Shown piece by piece: positions 43,231-52,184 of a DNA stretch of 64,000 nucleotides. A program made the translations under genes and the position numbers. Position 1 is the stretch's first letter; every line of letters begins with the position of its first letter. Below the pieces are notes generated by a model, which did no database searches, was not told the origin of the DNA, and worked only from the letters and a program-made list of their open reading frames with translations. The DNA is from Ekhidna lutea (GTDB taxonomy: Bacteria > Bacteroidota > Bacteroidia > Cytophagales > Cyclobacteriaceae): positions 806,001 through 870,000 of the forward strand of contig NZ_FZPD01000002.1 in assembly GCF_900188325.1 (NCBI RefSeq), in the 5' to 3' direction.

Positions 43231-44475
43231 ATGCCTGCTAAAGCCATACTTATATCAATAGGAGATGAAATTCTATACGGTCAGACATTGGATACCAATG
43301 CCCATTGGATAAGTGGCGAGCTTGATAGCCTGGGTATTCGTGTAACCAAAAGAATAACCATTGGTGACACACGTGAAGAAATACTATCCAACCTCGAAGA
43401 AGCAGAAAACGATGCGGATATTATTTTAATAACTGGTGGACTGGGGCCTACCAGTGATGATCTAACCAAACCCTGCCTCGTGGAATATTTTGACACTCAT
43501 CTGGTTCGAAATGAGGAAATGCTGAATAACGTGAAAAGGTTATTCGCGAAAATCGGTCGGGAAATATCGGAAGTAAATGAGCGCCAATCTGACCTTCCTG
43601 CCAATTGCACACCCATTTTAAACATGATGGGTACTGCACCCGGAATGTGGTTTGAGCGAAACGGTAAAGTGATCGTTTCCATGCCCGGTGTACCCTACGA
43701 AATGAAGAGAATAATGAAAGACACAGTGCTACCCAAATTAGCATCTCTTTTCATCCAGGACGCCATTTATCACCGAATGATCCGTACCATCGGCATTGGT
43801 GAATCCATGCTCGCTGAAACAATTAAGGATTGGGAAAAAGCTTTGCCTCCTCACATTAAGCTGGCATACTTACCAACGATGGGCAGTGTAAAGCTTCGAC
43901 TTACTACCTCAGGGGAGAGTGAAGCAACCAAAAAAGAAGTTCAAGAGCAAATAGATAAAGTTCTTCCACTTATTGAGAAGTATGTATATGGATTTGATGA
44001 CGAAGAAATCGAAGAAGCAATCGGACGATTATTGAGTGATAGAAATTACAAACTAGCCATTGCAGAAAGCTGCACAGGTGGGTTTTTATCACACAAAATC
44101 ACCTCCGTTCCGGGAAGTTCGCAGTGGTTTAATGGTGCTTTCGTCCCTTATTCCAATGAGCTAAAAAATGAAAAACTGAAGGTAGATGGCGAAATCATTC
44201 GTAATCATGGAGCTGTCAGTGAGCCGGTTGTTTTAGCTTTGGCAAAGAATGTGAGGGAGGAATTTAAAGCAGATGTTGGCGTTTCGATAAGTGGGATAGC
44301 AGGTCCCGGAGGTGGAACCGAAGAAAAACCCGTTGGAACGGTCTGGATAGGCTATTCTGACAAAAAGAAAACTGTTGCTAAGAAGTTTCAGTTTGTAAGA
44401 GACAGAAGCATCAATATTGCTTATAGTGCGGTAGCCGCGCTAAACATGATTAGAATAAACTTAGATAAGGATTGA
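43231..44475 (+). CDS. cinA: CinA: competence/damage-inducible protein A with NMN amidase domain
   Basis: 414 residues. N-terminal MoCF-like domain (1-170) with SIGDEILYGQTLDTNAHWI, ITGGLGPTSDD and VIVSMPGVPYEMKRI, predicted to have ADP-ribose pyrophosphatase activity in CinA proteins. C-terminal PncC domain (250-410) with LAIAESCTGGFLSHKITSVPGSS and SGIAGPGGGTEEKPVGTVWIG, which deamidates nicotinamide mononucleotide in NAD recycling. Full-length and normal. Confidence 0.96.
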   Translation: MPAKAILISIGDEILYGQTLDTNAHWISGELDSLGIRVTKRITIGDTREEILSNLEEAENDADIILITGGLGPTSDDLTKPCLVEYFDTHLVRNEEMLNNVKRLFAKIGREISEVNERQSDLPANCTPILNMMGTAPGMWFERNGKVIVSMPGVPYEMKRIMKDTVLPKLASLFIQDAIYHRMIRTIGIGESMLAETIKDWEKALPPHIKLAYLPTMGSVKLRLTTSGESEATKKEVQEQIDKVLPLIEKYVYGFDDEEIEEAIGRLLSDRNYKLAIAESCTGGFLSHKITSVPGSSQWFNGAFVPYSNELKNEKLKVDGEIIRNHGAVSEPVVLALAKNVREEFKADVGVSISGIAGPGGGTEEKPVGTVWIGYSDKKKTVAKKFQFVRDRSINIAYSAVAALNMIRINLDKD

Positions 44476-44484
44476 CAAAATTAT

Positions 44485-44492
44485 TATCTTTG
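44485..44492 (+). promoter_or_regulatory. -7 box upstream of the E2 gene
   Basis: TATCTTTG fits TAnnTTTG and lies 34 bp before the ATG at 44527, inside the 51-bp cinA-E2 gap. This suggests that E2 has its own promoter. Confidence 0.5.
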
Positions 44493-44526
44493 GGAACGAA
44501 ATAAACAACCTAAAACAGAATATAAT

Positions 44527-45861
44527 ATGGCAACTGTAGAAATGGTAATGCCTAAAATGGGCGAAAGTGTGATGGAAGGAACCGTGCTTGCATGGTTGAA
44601 AAATGTAGGCGAAACCATCGAAGAAGACGAATCGATCCTGGAAGTCGCTACAGACAAAGTTGATACCGAAATCCCGGCAACCCATGCTGGCGTATTGAAA
44701 GAGGTGTTAGCCCAGGAAGGAGACGTAATTGAGGTAGGCAAGCCCATTGCTATCATAGAAACAGAAGGTGACTCAAATGGTGCCGCCCCAGCGCCATCAG
44801 AAACACCAAAAGAAGAAGCTGCTCCCGTAGAGCAGGCAGAAGCCATGGTGGAAACTGCAATGACCACTGCATCTTCTGGCTCTAGCAATGGAACTGCAGT
44901 GCCCCGCACTTCTGATTCAGGCAAATTCTTCTCTCCGCTTGTGCGTAGCATTGCTAAAGCAGAAGGAATATCAGTTGCCGAACTTGAGTCCATCAATGGA
45001 ACCGGAAAAGAAGGAAGAGTCACCAAGAATGACATTCTGAGCTATGTAGAAACTAGAAAATCCGGTGGTGCACCCGCTACAGCCCCTACTCCTACTGCAG
45101 CACCTGCAATGCCATCCGCATCTCACCAGCCTATGCCAGTTGCCGTAGATGGAGGCGATGAGATCATCGAGATGGACAGAATGCGCAAGATGATCGCCGA
45201 ACGAATGGTGGCATCTAAGCACATCTCACCTCATGTAACCTCATTCGTGGAAGCTGATGTAACAAAGGTTGTTGGCTGGAGAAATAAGGTGAAGAACGAA
45301 TTCTTAAGCAGGGAAGGTGAGAAACTAACCTTCACCCCTATCCTGATCGAGGCGATCGTGCGTGCGATCAAAGACTTCCCTATGATCAATGTGCAGGTAG
45401 ATGGAAACAACATTGTGAAGAAGAAAGCGATCAATATTGGAATGGCTACTGCACTTCCAACTGGAAACCTGATCGTACCTGTGATTCATAATGCAGATCA
45501 ACTGAGCCTTGTAGGCATTACTAAAAAAGTAAACGACCTGGCAAAAAGAGCACGTGAAAACAAACTGAAGCCTGATGAACTACAAGGTGGTACGTACACC
45601 GTTTCGAATGTAGGGTCATTTGGAAATGTAATGGGTACTCCAATCATCATGCAGCCGCAGGTAGCTATTATGGCGCTTGGAGCCATTCAGAAAAAACCTT
45701 CTGTAGTGGAAACACCTGAAGGAGATATGATAGGCATCAGAAGCAAGATGTTCCTCTCACATAGCTACGATCACAGAGTTGTAGATGGTGCACTTGGAGG
45801 TATGTTCGTGCGAAAAGTAGCTGACTATCTGGAAGAATACGACCTAAACAGAGGTATATAA
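44527..45861 (+). CDS. 2-oxo acid dehydrogenase E2 acyltransferase
   Basis: 444 residues. A lipoyl domain (1-76) carries the lipoyl lysine in VATDKVDTEIPA. An Ala/Pro-rich linker, a peripheral subunit-binding domain (about 137-175, FFSPLVRSIAKAEGISVAEL), a second flexible linker and the catalytic core (215-444) follow, with active-site SHSYDHRVVDGALGG. Only one lipoyl domain, so more like branched-chain or 2-oxoglutarate E2 than enterobacterial pyruvate E2. No E1 or E3 gene is nearby. Confidence 0.94.
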   Translation: MATVEMVMPKMGESVMEGTVLAWLKNVGETIEEDESILEVATDKVDTEIPATHAGVLKEVLAQEGDVIEVGKPIAIIETEGDSNGAAPAPSETPKEEAAPVEQAEAMVETAMTTASSGSSNGTAVPRTSDSGKFFSPLVRSIAKAEGISVAELESINGTGKEGRVTKNDILSYVETRKSGGAPATAPTPTAAPAMPSASHQPMPVAVDGGDEIIEMDRMRKMIAERMVASKHISPHVTSFVEADVTKVVGWRNKVKNEFLSREGEKLTFTPILIEAIVRAIKDFPMINVQVDGNNIVKKKAINIGMATALPTGNLIVPVIHNADQLSLVGITKKVNDLAKRARENKLKPDELQGGTYTVSNVGSFGNVMGTPIIMQPQVAIMALGAIQKKPSVVETPEGDMIGIRSKMFLSHSYDHRVVDGALGGMFVRKVADYLEEYDLNRGI

Positions 45862-45865
45862 CTTA

Positions 45866-46750
45866 TTGACTGTGGGGCACTCGCACCACCATCACGATCA
45901 TTCAGAAGGCAACATCAAAGTTGCCTTCTTTCTTAATCTCGGTTTTGCCATTATCGAGCTGATAGGCGGGCTATGGACCAATAGTGTTGCCATACTTTCA
46001 GACGCCCTTCACGATCTTGGCGACAGCCTTACATTAGGTGTTTCCTGGTATTTCGCCAAAGTGGCTAAGAAGGATAGGAACCAAAAGTATTCGTACGGAT
46101 ATAAGCGCTTCTCAGTCCTTGGAGCACTTATCAATTCCATCGTTTTAGTAACAGGCTCTGCATTTATCATCATTGAAGCTATTCCGCGACTTTTTGATCC
46201 GATACAGCCAAATACACAAGGCATGATCTATCTGGCAATCGGTGGGGTTATTGTTAATGGAGCAGCAGCGTTTAAACTCAGCAAAGGAAGCAGTCTGAAT
46301 GAAAAAGCTGTGTACATGCACCTTCTTGAAGATGTTCTAGGCTGGATTGCTGTACTAATTGGTGCTATTGTGATGCACTTTTGGGATTTACCAATTATCG
46401 ATCCCTCCCTATCCGTTCTTATTGCTATTTTCATCCTTTACAATGTTTTTAAAAACTTGAGAGAGAGCTTCCGAATCATCTTACAAGGCACTCCGTCGGA
46501 CATCAATGTAAAGAAAATACATGCGACCATTAAGGATATCCCTAAAGTGCTTGATGTGCATGACTGCCATACCTGGTCATTGGATGGAGAGTATCATATT
46601 TTATCCATCCACATTGTCATTGCTGACGATCTTCCATTATCTCAATTAGAGACCATCAAAACAGAAACCAAGAAGCGTGTATCCAATCTGGGTATAAGCC
46701 ACACGACCATTGAGTTTGAAACGAAGGAAGAAGATTGTGATCCGTGTTAA
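45866..46750 (+). CDS. cation diffusion facilitator (zinc/cadmium) efflux transporter
   Basis: 294 residues starting from TTG at 45866 or GTG at 45872. The His-rich N-terminus GHSHHHHDHSEG binds metal. Six membrane helices include the DxxxD-type site near LSDALHDLGDSLTLG, and a C-terminal cytoplasmic domain ends EEDCDPC with two Cys. Exports Zn or related ions by proton exchange. It begins 4 bp after the E2 stop and is followed 10 bp later by the LpxR-like gene. Confidence 0.93.
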   Translation: MTVGHSHHHHDHSEGNIKVAFFLNLGFAIIELIGGLWTNSVAILSDALHDLGDSLTLGVSWYFAKVAKKDRNQKYSYGYKRFSVLGALINSIVLVTGSAFIIIEAIPRLFDPIQPNTQGMIYLAIGGVIVNGAAAFKLSKGSSLNEKAVYMHLLEDVLGWIAVLIGAIVMHFWDLPIIDPSLSVLIAIFILYNVFKNLRESFRIILQGTPSDINVKKIHATIKDIPKVLDVHDCHTWSLDGEYHILSIHIVIADDLPLSQLETIKTETKKRVSNLGISHTTIEFETKEEDCDPC

Positions 46751-46760
46751 TTTCGCATCA

Positions 46761-47696
46761 ATGAAATTCGTATCGATCATATTACTCCTCCTGCTCAGCC
46801 TATCGGGATTTAGCCAAAAAAAATACCTCACACGAGAGCTCCAGGTTGAAAATGATAACGATGCATATACACTCAATCTCACCCGGGATCAATACTACAG
46901 CAACGGGGTTGCCCTGCGGTATAGAATGCTTACAGATTCTACCGAATGGAAGCCGGGAATTAAAAAAGTAATACGTGCATATGAGCTGAATCATCGAATC
47001 TACAGTCCCCGACACCTTTTCTGGAAAGATTCTGCTGATATGGATCGACCATACGCCGGACAAATCACGCTGGCAGCATCTAATGAATACTACACCGATC
47101 GAAACGCTTATATTAAGCTTAAGCTTGAACTCGGCTGGATGGGGCCGGCATTGAGAATGGGAGACCTTCAATATGAATGGCATAAAGCTTTTGGTATGCA
47201 ATTACCCTTAGGCTGGCAATATGAAATCAACAATGCCCCTGTTATTAACGGCTATGGTACTTATGCAAAAAGATTGGTGGACACCAATGGAATAGATTTG
47301 ATTTCGGAATCAAACATTGCGCTGGGAACCTCATTTACCCATGCCAGACAAGAACTAATGGTTCGCTTTGGAGACCTACTTCCCATTCATCGTTCTACTC
47401 AATACAACGGCATTTTGGGTAGAGAAGATAAGGGGCCTGACACTCATGAATTTTACATTTTCTTGAGTCCCGGAATTGAATATGCTGCCTACAATGCCAC
47501 CATCGAGGGCAATTGGATTGGTAAAGAGTCCATATATACAGAGACCCGCGAACCATGGATATTTCAGATGCGAGGCGGACTGATGATGAGTTTCACCAAG
47601 TTCGACATTGCCTTCCTCTATTACCGTCGCACGAAAGAAACTACTGAGGCCACTTATCACAAGTATGTAGGAATCCGGATGAATCAACGGTTTTGA
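46761..47696 (+). CDS. LpxR-like outer-membrane lipid A deacylase family protein
   Basis: 311 residues from the ATG at 46761. Signal peptide (LLLLLSLSGFSQ), then a pattern of amphipathic strands fitting a 12-stranded outer-membrane beta-barrel that ends in a Phe (NQRF). The start of the mature chain, QVENDNDAYTLNLTRDQYYSNG, matches the LpxR family, where Asn and Asp residues of this segment form the calcium and catalytic site; LARDLAY-like later motifs appear here as ADMDRPYAGQI. LpxR removes the 3'-acyloxyacyl chain from lipid A; function in Bacteroidota is not established. Confidence 0.9.
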   Translation: MKFVSIILLLLLSLSGFSQKKYLTRELQVENDNDAYTLNLTRDQYYSNGVALRYRMLTDSTEWKPGIKKVIRAYELNHRIYSPRHLFWKDSADMDRPYAGQITLAASNEYYTDRNAYIKLKLELGWMGPALRMGDLQYEWHKAFGMQLPLGWQYEINNAPVINGYGTYAKRLVDTNGIDLISESNIALGTSFTHARQELMVRFGDLLPIHRSTQYNGILGREDKGPDTHEFYIFLSPGIEYAAYNATIEGNWIGKESIYTETREPWIFQMRGGLMMSFTKFDIAFLYYRRTKETTEATYHKYVGIRMNQRF

Positions 47697-47708
47697 GGTT
47701 AAATTGAC

Positions 47709-47768
47709 AGAGTTTGAAAACTCATTTGTTTTAACATCAATAAGTCATTCGATGACTATTAGTTTTGT
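47709..47768 (+). promoter_or_regulatory. inverted repeats and -7 box ahead of the TlpA-like gene
   Basis: A perfect GAGTTT-GA-AAACTC repeat (47710-47723) is followed by AGTCAT-TCG-ATGACT (47743-47757), which ends 2 bp before TAGTTTTG (47760-47767 or so), a match to TAnnTTTG. The second repeat could be an operator. The first lies 13 bp past the LpxR stop and could be its terminator. Confidence 0.45.
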
Positions 47769-47799
47769 TCATGGCTCATCTCCACACGCTTGATGTGTC

Positions 47800-49170
47800 A
47801 TGAATTCTTTAAATAATAATCCATTGAACAAACTTGTCTTCTTATTTCTTCCACTCCTTTTTACTTGCTGCTATGAAAAAATCAACCATGTAGAGGTTGT
47901 TCAAAATGATACCCAAATTGATAGTTTATTTATCTCGGAAATAATAACAGAAAGAAAATTTCAATCCATTTCAACCTTAGATGCAGCACCCCTGAAGGTT
48001 GACTCAACAATCATTGCCACCATTAAGACCAGTGACGGAAAGGGCACTTATCTGACCATTATTCGTCCGAACAGAGACCTGAAAATTACCATCAATAAGG
48101 ATTCGAGCTTAACAACAAACCATATTGCTGACTCGCTACTGAATTACTTGTGGCATAGTCAAAATGCGTTTCTAGGTAAGCATAGCTCTTACATATTTAC
48201 TTCAAATGATACAGACTCGCTTCTTTCCACTTACAGCACCTTTGGCAAGCAAAGAGCATCTACAATAGAGCAATTCTCTGAAGTATTAACTGATGAGAAT
48301 AAGACGTTTTTGCATTATCACAACACTGCAAGATTAAATTCCTTCCTTTTGTATTATGGTAAATTCATTAAAAGCATTCCATACAATGATGATTACTATG
48401 GTTTTATTGATGAGATAGAAAACAATAACCGCTTGGCTAAAACATTCCCCACAAACCTTTTAAGCAAGCACGAAATAAACTACCTGAACCAAAATGACAC
48501 AATTGTCAACATCATCTCATTCCTTGCTTATATAGATGACCAAACGAAAAGTAAAGATTTATCGGATTACCTAAAGGCAACCTACTTGAGAGAGATCATT
48601 GAAGACCCATCGGAATGGAAATTTCACCAGCCTTTATTAAGATCTGATGAGTTAAAAATGGTGCTTAAGCGAGAAAAAAACAACCCCTATTATAATCTGA
48701 TTGAAAGCACAACGGATAGCTATTTTTCCTCTCAGGAAGGTGAAAAAGCGTATGATTTTACCGCGACACGACCAGACGGTACCCAATTAAAGTTATCTGA
48801 CCTCAGAGGAAAGTTGGTATTTATTGATAACTGGGCTAGTTGGTGCGGACCTTGTATCAAGCATAGGCCAATTGTGCTAGAGATGGCTGAACGGTTTCAG
48901 GATGACCCAAAGATTGAAGTTTTAATGATCTCTGTAGATGCTTCAAAGAAAGACTGGGAAGACTATTTAACTAAGAAAGATCAAATCAATAATAACAATG
49001 ACCTGATAATCGAAAATGGAATGAATGAACCCTATGGAGAGCGATTCAATATTAAATCCATCCCCAAGTACATGTTGATTGATCAGGATGGAGTAATCAT
49101 TAACGCTGACTTACCAAACCCATCAGATAAACTCATTGAGCTAATAAATGCAGAGTTGGAAAAGATTTGA
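47800..49170 (+). CDS. TlpA-like thioredoxin-fold lipoprotein
   Basis: 456 residues. N-terminal lipoprotein-type signal with two Cys (LLFTCCYEK); the first fits the lipobox. A 300-residue helical N-terminal domain of unknown type is followed by an AhpC-TSA/TlpA domain (about 320-456) with the active site WASWCGPCIKHRP, Cys349 and Cys352. A cis-Pro loop FNIKSIPKYMLID is in place. Likely a periplasmic thiol-disulfide reductase. In Bacteroidota such large N-terminal domains are common in TlpA paralogues and their role is unknown. Confidence 0.92.
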   Translation: MNSLNNNPLNKLVFLFLPLLFTCCYEKINHVEVVQNDTQIDSLFISEIITERKFQSISTLDAAPLKVDSTIIATIKTSDGKGTYLTIIRPNRDLKITINKDSSLTTNHIADSLLNYLWHSQNAFLGKHSSYIFTSNDTDSLLSTYSTFGKQRASTIEQFSEVLTDENKTFLHYHNTARLNSFLLYYGKFIKSIPYNDDYYGFIDEIENNNRLAKTFPTNLLSKHEINYLNQNDTIVNIISFLAYIDDQTKSKDLSDYLKATYLREIIEDPSEWKFHQPLLRSDELKMVLKREKNNPYYNLIESTTDSYFSSQEGEKAYDFTATRPDGTQLKLSDLRGKLVFIDNWASWCGPCIKHRPIVLEMAERFQDDPKIEVLMISVDASKKDWEDYLTKKDQINNNNDLIIENGMNEPYGERFNIKSIPKYMLIDQDGVIINADLPNPSDKLIELINAELEKI

Positions 49171-49250
49171 GTTAAATTTCTTCCCCGATCTCAATGATAC
49201 CCTTGCTAACCATTCAAAAAAATGTTTTGCAAGACATAAATCATAGCTAA

Positions 49251-49277
49251 TTGATACCCGTTCCCACCCTACATTTG
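49251..49277 (+). promoter_or_regulatory. promoter of the GNAT-nitrilase gene
   Basis: TTG (49251-49253), 16 bp spacer, TACATTTG (49270-49277). The start codon lies just 4 bp further on, so the transcript is probably leaderless or nearly so. Confidence 0.6.
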
Positions 49278-49281
49278 CATC

Positions 49282-50808
49282 ATGCAAGACATTGATATTG
49301 AAAACATTGAGCTAACCTATCTGGGCCTGGAAGATTACCAGGAACTAAAAAAGGCGATGATCGAATCTTACCAGAAAGTGGAAGACAACTACTGGGAAAA
49401 ACACGAGATCGAAAAGCTCATTAACCTTTTTCCTGAAGGGCAAGTGGTGATCAAAATCAATGGACAATTGGCTGGGTGTGCGCTCTCCCTCATTGTAAAA
49501 AGTCGACTTGCACAACAACGACACACCTACAAGAAGATTACCGGCAACTACACCTTTAACACACATGACCCTGAAGCTGATATGCTTTATGGAGTAGATC
49601 TCTTCATCAAGCCGGAATTCAGAGGTTTACGACTAGGTAGAAGATTGTATGATTACAGAAAGGAGCTTTGTGAACGGATGAACCTTCGAGGGATCGCTTT
49701 TGGTGGTCGTATTCCCAACTACCACACCTATGCAGATGATTTGACACCCAGAGAATACATCGATAAAGTCAAGAAAAAGGAAATTGATGATCCCGTATTG
49801 AACTTCCAAATCAATAATGACTTTCATGTTTCCAAAATCCTGAAAGGCTACCTGGAAGGCGATCAGGAATCTAAGGAATATGCAGTCCTTCTGGAGTGGG
49901 ACAATATCTACTACGAGGAAGAAACAGAGCAAGCGAGCTCGATCAAACGAGTGGTTAGGCTTGGCCTTATCCAGTGGCAGATGCGGCCTTATAAAGATCT
50001 GGATGAACTCATGCAACAAGTTGAATACTTTGTGGATGCTGTTTCTGATTATCGCTCAGATTTTGCCCTTTTTCCGGAGTTTTTTAATGCCCCGCTCATG
50101 GCGGAAAACAATCACCTCTCAGAGTCTGATGCCATCAGGGAATTGGCATCACATACAGAGGAAATTGTGAATCGTTTCTCAAAGCTTGCTATCTCCTACA
50201 ACATCAACATCATTACCGGGAGCATGCCGGAGATGAAAAATGACCGACTTTACAATGTGGGTTATCTGTGCCGGAGAGATGGTACTGTAGAGCGATTCGA
50301 AAAAATACATGTTACCCCGGATGAGTCTAAAATCTGGGGTATGGAAGGTGGAAATGAACTGCAAACCTTTGAAACGGATTGCGGAAAAGTAGGAGTGCTG
50401 ATCTGCTATGATGTGGAGTTTCCAGAGTTGAGCAGACTCCTGGCTGATCAGGAAATGGATATATTGTTCGTTCCATTCCTTACCGACACACAAAATGGAT
50501 ATTCCAGAGTACGAAACTGCGCACAGGCTCGAGCTATTGAAAACGAGTGCTATGTTGCATTGGCTGGAAGCGTGGGCAACCTTCCTAATGTGCACAACAT
50601 GGATATTCAATTTGCACAGTCTGTCGTATTTACACCATGTGACTTTGCCTTCCCTACGAATGGCATCAAAGCGGAGGCCACTCCTAACACAGAGATGATT
50701 TTGATTGCTGATGTGGATGTAGACGACCTCAGAGAGCTACACCAATTTGGAAGTGTGAATAACCTGAAAGACCGAAGGAAAGATGTTTATGAACTGAAGA
50801 AAAGGTGA
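49282..50808 (+). CDS. GNAT acetyltransferase fused to a carbon-nitrogen hydrolase
   Basis: 508 residues in two enzymes. The N-terminal GNAT domain (about 1-215) carries the acetyl-CoA region YGVDLFIKPEFRGLRLGRRLYD. The C-terminal nitrilase/amidase domain (226-508) has the Glu266-Lys341-Cys375 triad in FPEFFNAPL, EKIHVTPDE and VLICYDVEFPELS. This fusion is a known family; its substrate is unknown. One possibility is amide cleavage of a small amine-containing metabolite coupled to acetylation of the product. Its stop abuts the convergent surE stop. Confidence 0.92.
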   Translation: MQDIDIENIELTYLGLEDYQELKKAMIESYQKVEDNYWEKHEIEKLINLFPEGQVVIKINGQLAGCALSLIVKSRLAQQRHTYKKITGNYTFNTHDPEADMLYGVDLFIKPEFRGLRLGRRLYDYRKELCERMNLRGIAFGGRIPNYHTYADDLTPREYIDKVKKKEIDDPVLNFQINNDFHVSKILKGYLEGDQESKEYAVLLEWDNIYYEEETEQASSIKRVVRLGLIQWQMRPYKDLDELMQQVEYFVDAVSDYRSDFALFPEFFNAPLMAENNHLSESDAIRELASHTEEIVNRFSKLAISYNINIITGSMPEMKNDRLYNVGYLCRRDGTVERFEKIHVTPDESKIWGMEGGNELQTFETDCGKVGVLICYDVEFPELSRLLADQEMDILFVPFLTDTQNGYSRVRNCAQARAIENECYVALAGSVGNLPNVHNMDIQFAQSVVFTPCDFAFPTNGIKAEATPNTEMILIADVDVDDLRELHQFGSVNNLKDRRKDVYELKKR

Positions 50809-51579
50809 TTAAATATCCCATGCCTCATTGAGGTGCGGGATGGCATGATGGGCGGTCATATCAAATTGACATGGTACGATTGATACATAATTATTCGCTA
50901 ACGCCCATTCATCATTATCCTCTCCTTTGTCATGATTCACAAAATTACCTACCATCCAGAAGTACTTTCTTCCGTAAGGATCCTTGCGTTCATCAAAGTC
51001 CTCTTCCCAATTGGCATTGGCCTGACGACACATTTTAATTCCCTTGATAGGCTCTTTCTGCTTAACGGGGAAGTTCACATTCAAGGCAATGCCTTTGGGA
51101 AGGCCATTCTTCAACGCCTCTGTAACTACTTTCTCAATATAATTATCAACATGATCCATATCGGCAGACGGATCAAAGTCGCACAGCGAGAATCCTATCG
51201 AAGGTACGCCCTCTATCGCTCCCTCTATCGCGGCACTCATTGTTCCTGAGTAGAGGACGCTTATGGAGCTGTTGCTTCCATGATTGACACCAGAAACAAT
51301 CAAATCAATCTTTTTTCCTTTCAGCACATAGTGCTTAGCTAGCTTTATACAGTCAGCAGGAGTGCCGCTACATTCGTAAGCCTCAATATCTCCGAACAGA
51401 TCATTTTTTGTCAGCCTCAATGTATCTCCAACAGTGATTGCATGCCCCATCCCGGATTGAGGACTATCAGGCGCTACTACCACCACCTCTCCAAGGTTTT
51501 TTACCACGTTCACAAGCTTGCGAATTCCTCGTGAGGTGATACCATCATCATTACATACCAGAATAAGTGGTTTTGCCAT
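50809..51579 (-). CDS. surE: 5'/3'-nucleotidase SurE
   Basis: 256 residues. Metal-dependent phosphatase that hydrolyses nucleoside monophosphates and helps stationary-phase survival. The metal site is in LVCNDDGITSRGI (Asp-Asp), Asn and Ser in SGVNHGSNSSISVLYSGTMSAAIEG, and SDFDPS-type loops appear later. Length is normal. A small secreted protein lies 2 bp upstream on the same strand. Confidence 0.96.
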   Translation of the reverse strand: MAKPLILVCNDDGITSRGIRKLVNVVKNLGEVVVVAPDSPQSGMGHAITVGDTLRLTKNDLFGDIEAYECSGTPADCIKLAKHYVLKGKKIDLIVSGVNHGSNSSISVLYSGTMSAAIEGAIEGVPSIGFSLCDFDPSADMDHVDNYIEKVVTEALKNGLPKGIALNVNFPVKQKEPIKGIKMCRQANANWEEDFDERKDPYGRKYFWMVGNFVNHDKGEDNDEWALANNYVSIVPCQFDMTAHHAIPHLNEAWDI

Positions 51580-51581
51580 AG

Positions 51582-52184
51582 TTAGATTGAATTATAGAAT
51601 GCTGTAATTCGGATGAGATCAGCCATTTCATCCGTATCCAGCCTGTTGTCTTTTATAAATTTCTTAACGTGAGATTGCTTCTTAACCATAAAGTCAAGTA
51701 AGTCTCTTTTCTTCCCAGTGAAGAAAGTGATCTTGCCTTTATCGTCCATGAAGTAGTAGGAATATTTAATGATGGTCTGAGTCCTGCTACCCCCTCCCCA
51801 GTAGGCTGAAGAGGAGTTTACAACCTGACTCACTAGATGCTCCCTTGCCATAAGCGAGAGCTTACCTTCATATACCAACTCAAAAAATACAGGAATTTTA
51901 TAGTCAATATTAACCGTATAAGGAATCGAATAAAACTGCCTGTAGTTATTTAAAATCTTATCAAATATTTCAAAATAAAACACCTTATGACTGGAAAATG
52001 ACATGGTCTTTCCTCTGTATATGACAGAGAGAAGATTTGCATCTAAATCATATTTCAGGTCACCTTTTATCGTGTCCTTATCGGTCGTGACAAGGAATCC
52101 TTCATGAAATACCTCAGAAGAAAATTGCTGTGCTGAGAGCGTAAGTGCCGCTGAAAGAAAAAGTAAAGAAAAACGTATTCTCAT
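51582..52184 (-). CDS. secreted protein of unknown function
   Basis: 200 residues with a signal peptide ([14 protein letters not shown]). The mature protein is beta-rich, with [18 protein letters not shown], a basic and aromatic middle, and [26 protein letters not shown], then a helical end rich in Lys and Asp. It overlaps ribBA by 4 bp at its start, so the two genes are likely co-translated. Similar plain secreted proteins with a [10 protein letters not shown] motif occur widely in Bacteroidota; function unknown. Confidence 0.78.
   Translation of the reverse strand: MRIRFSLLFLSAALTLSAQQFSSEVFHEGFLVTTDKDTIKGDLKYDLDANLLSVIYRGKTMSFSSHKVFYFEIFDKILNNYRQFYSIPYTVNIDYKIPVFFELVYEGKLSLMAREHLVSQVVNSSSAYWGGGSRTQTIIKYSYYFMDDKGKITFFTGKKRDLLDFMVKKQSHVKKFIKDNRLDTDEMADLIRITAFYNSI

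Noticed and set aside
44484-45035. Reverse-strand 183-residue frame opposite the E2 gene
   Set aside because: Ser/Ala-rich shadow of the E2 lipoyl and linker region, no domain features.
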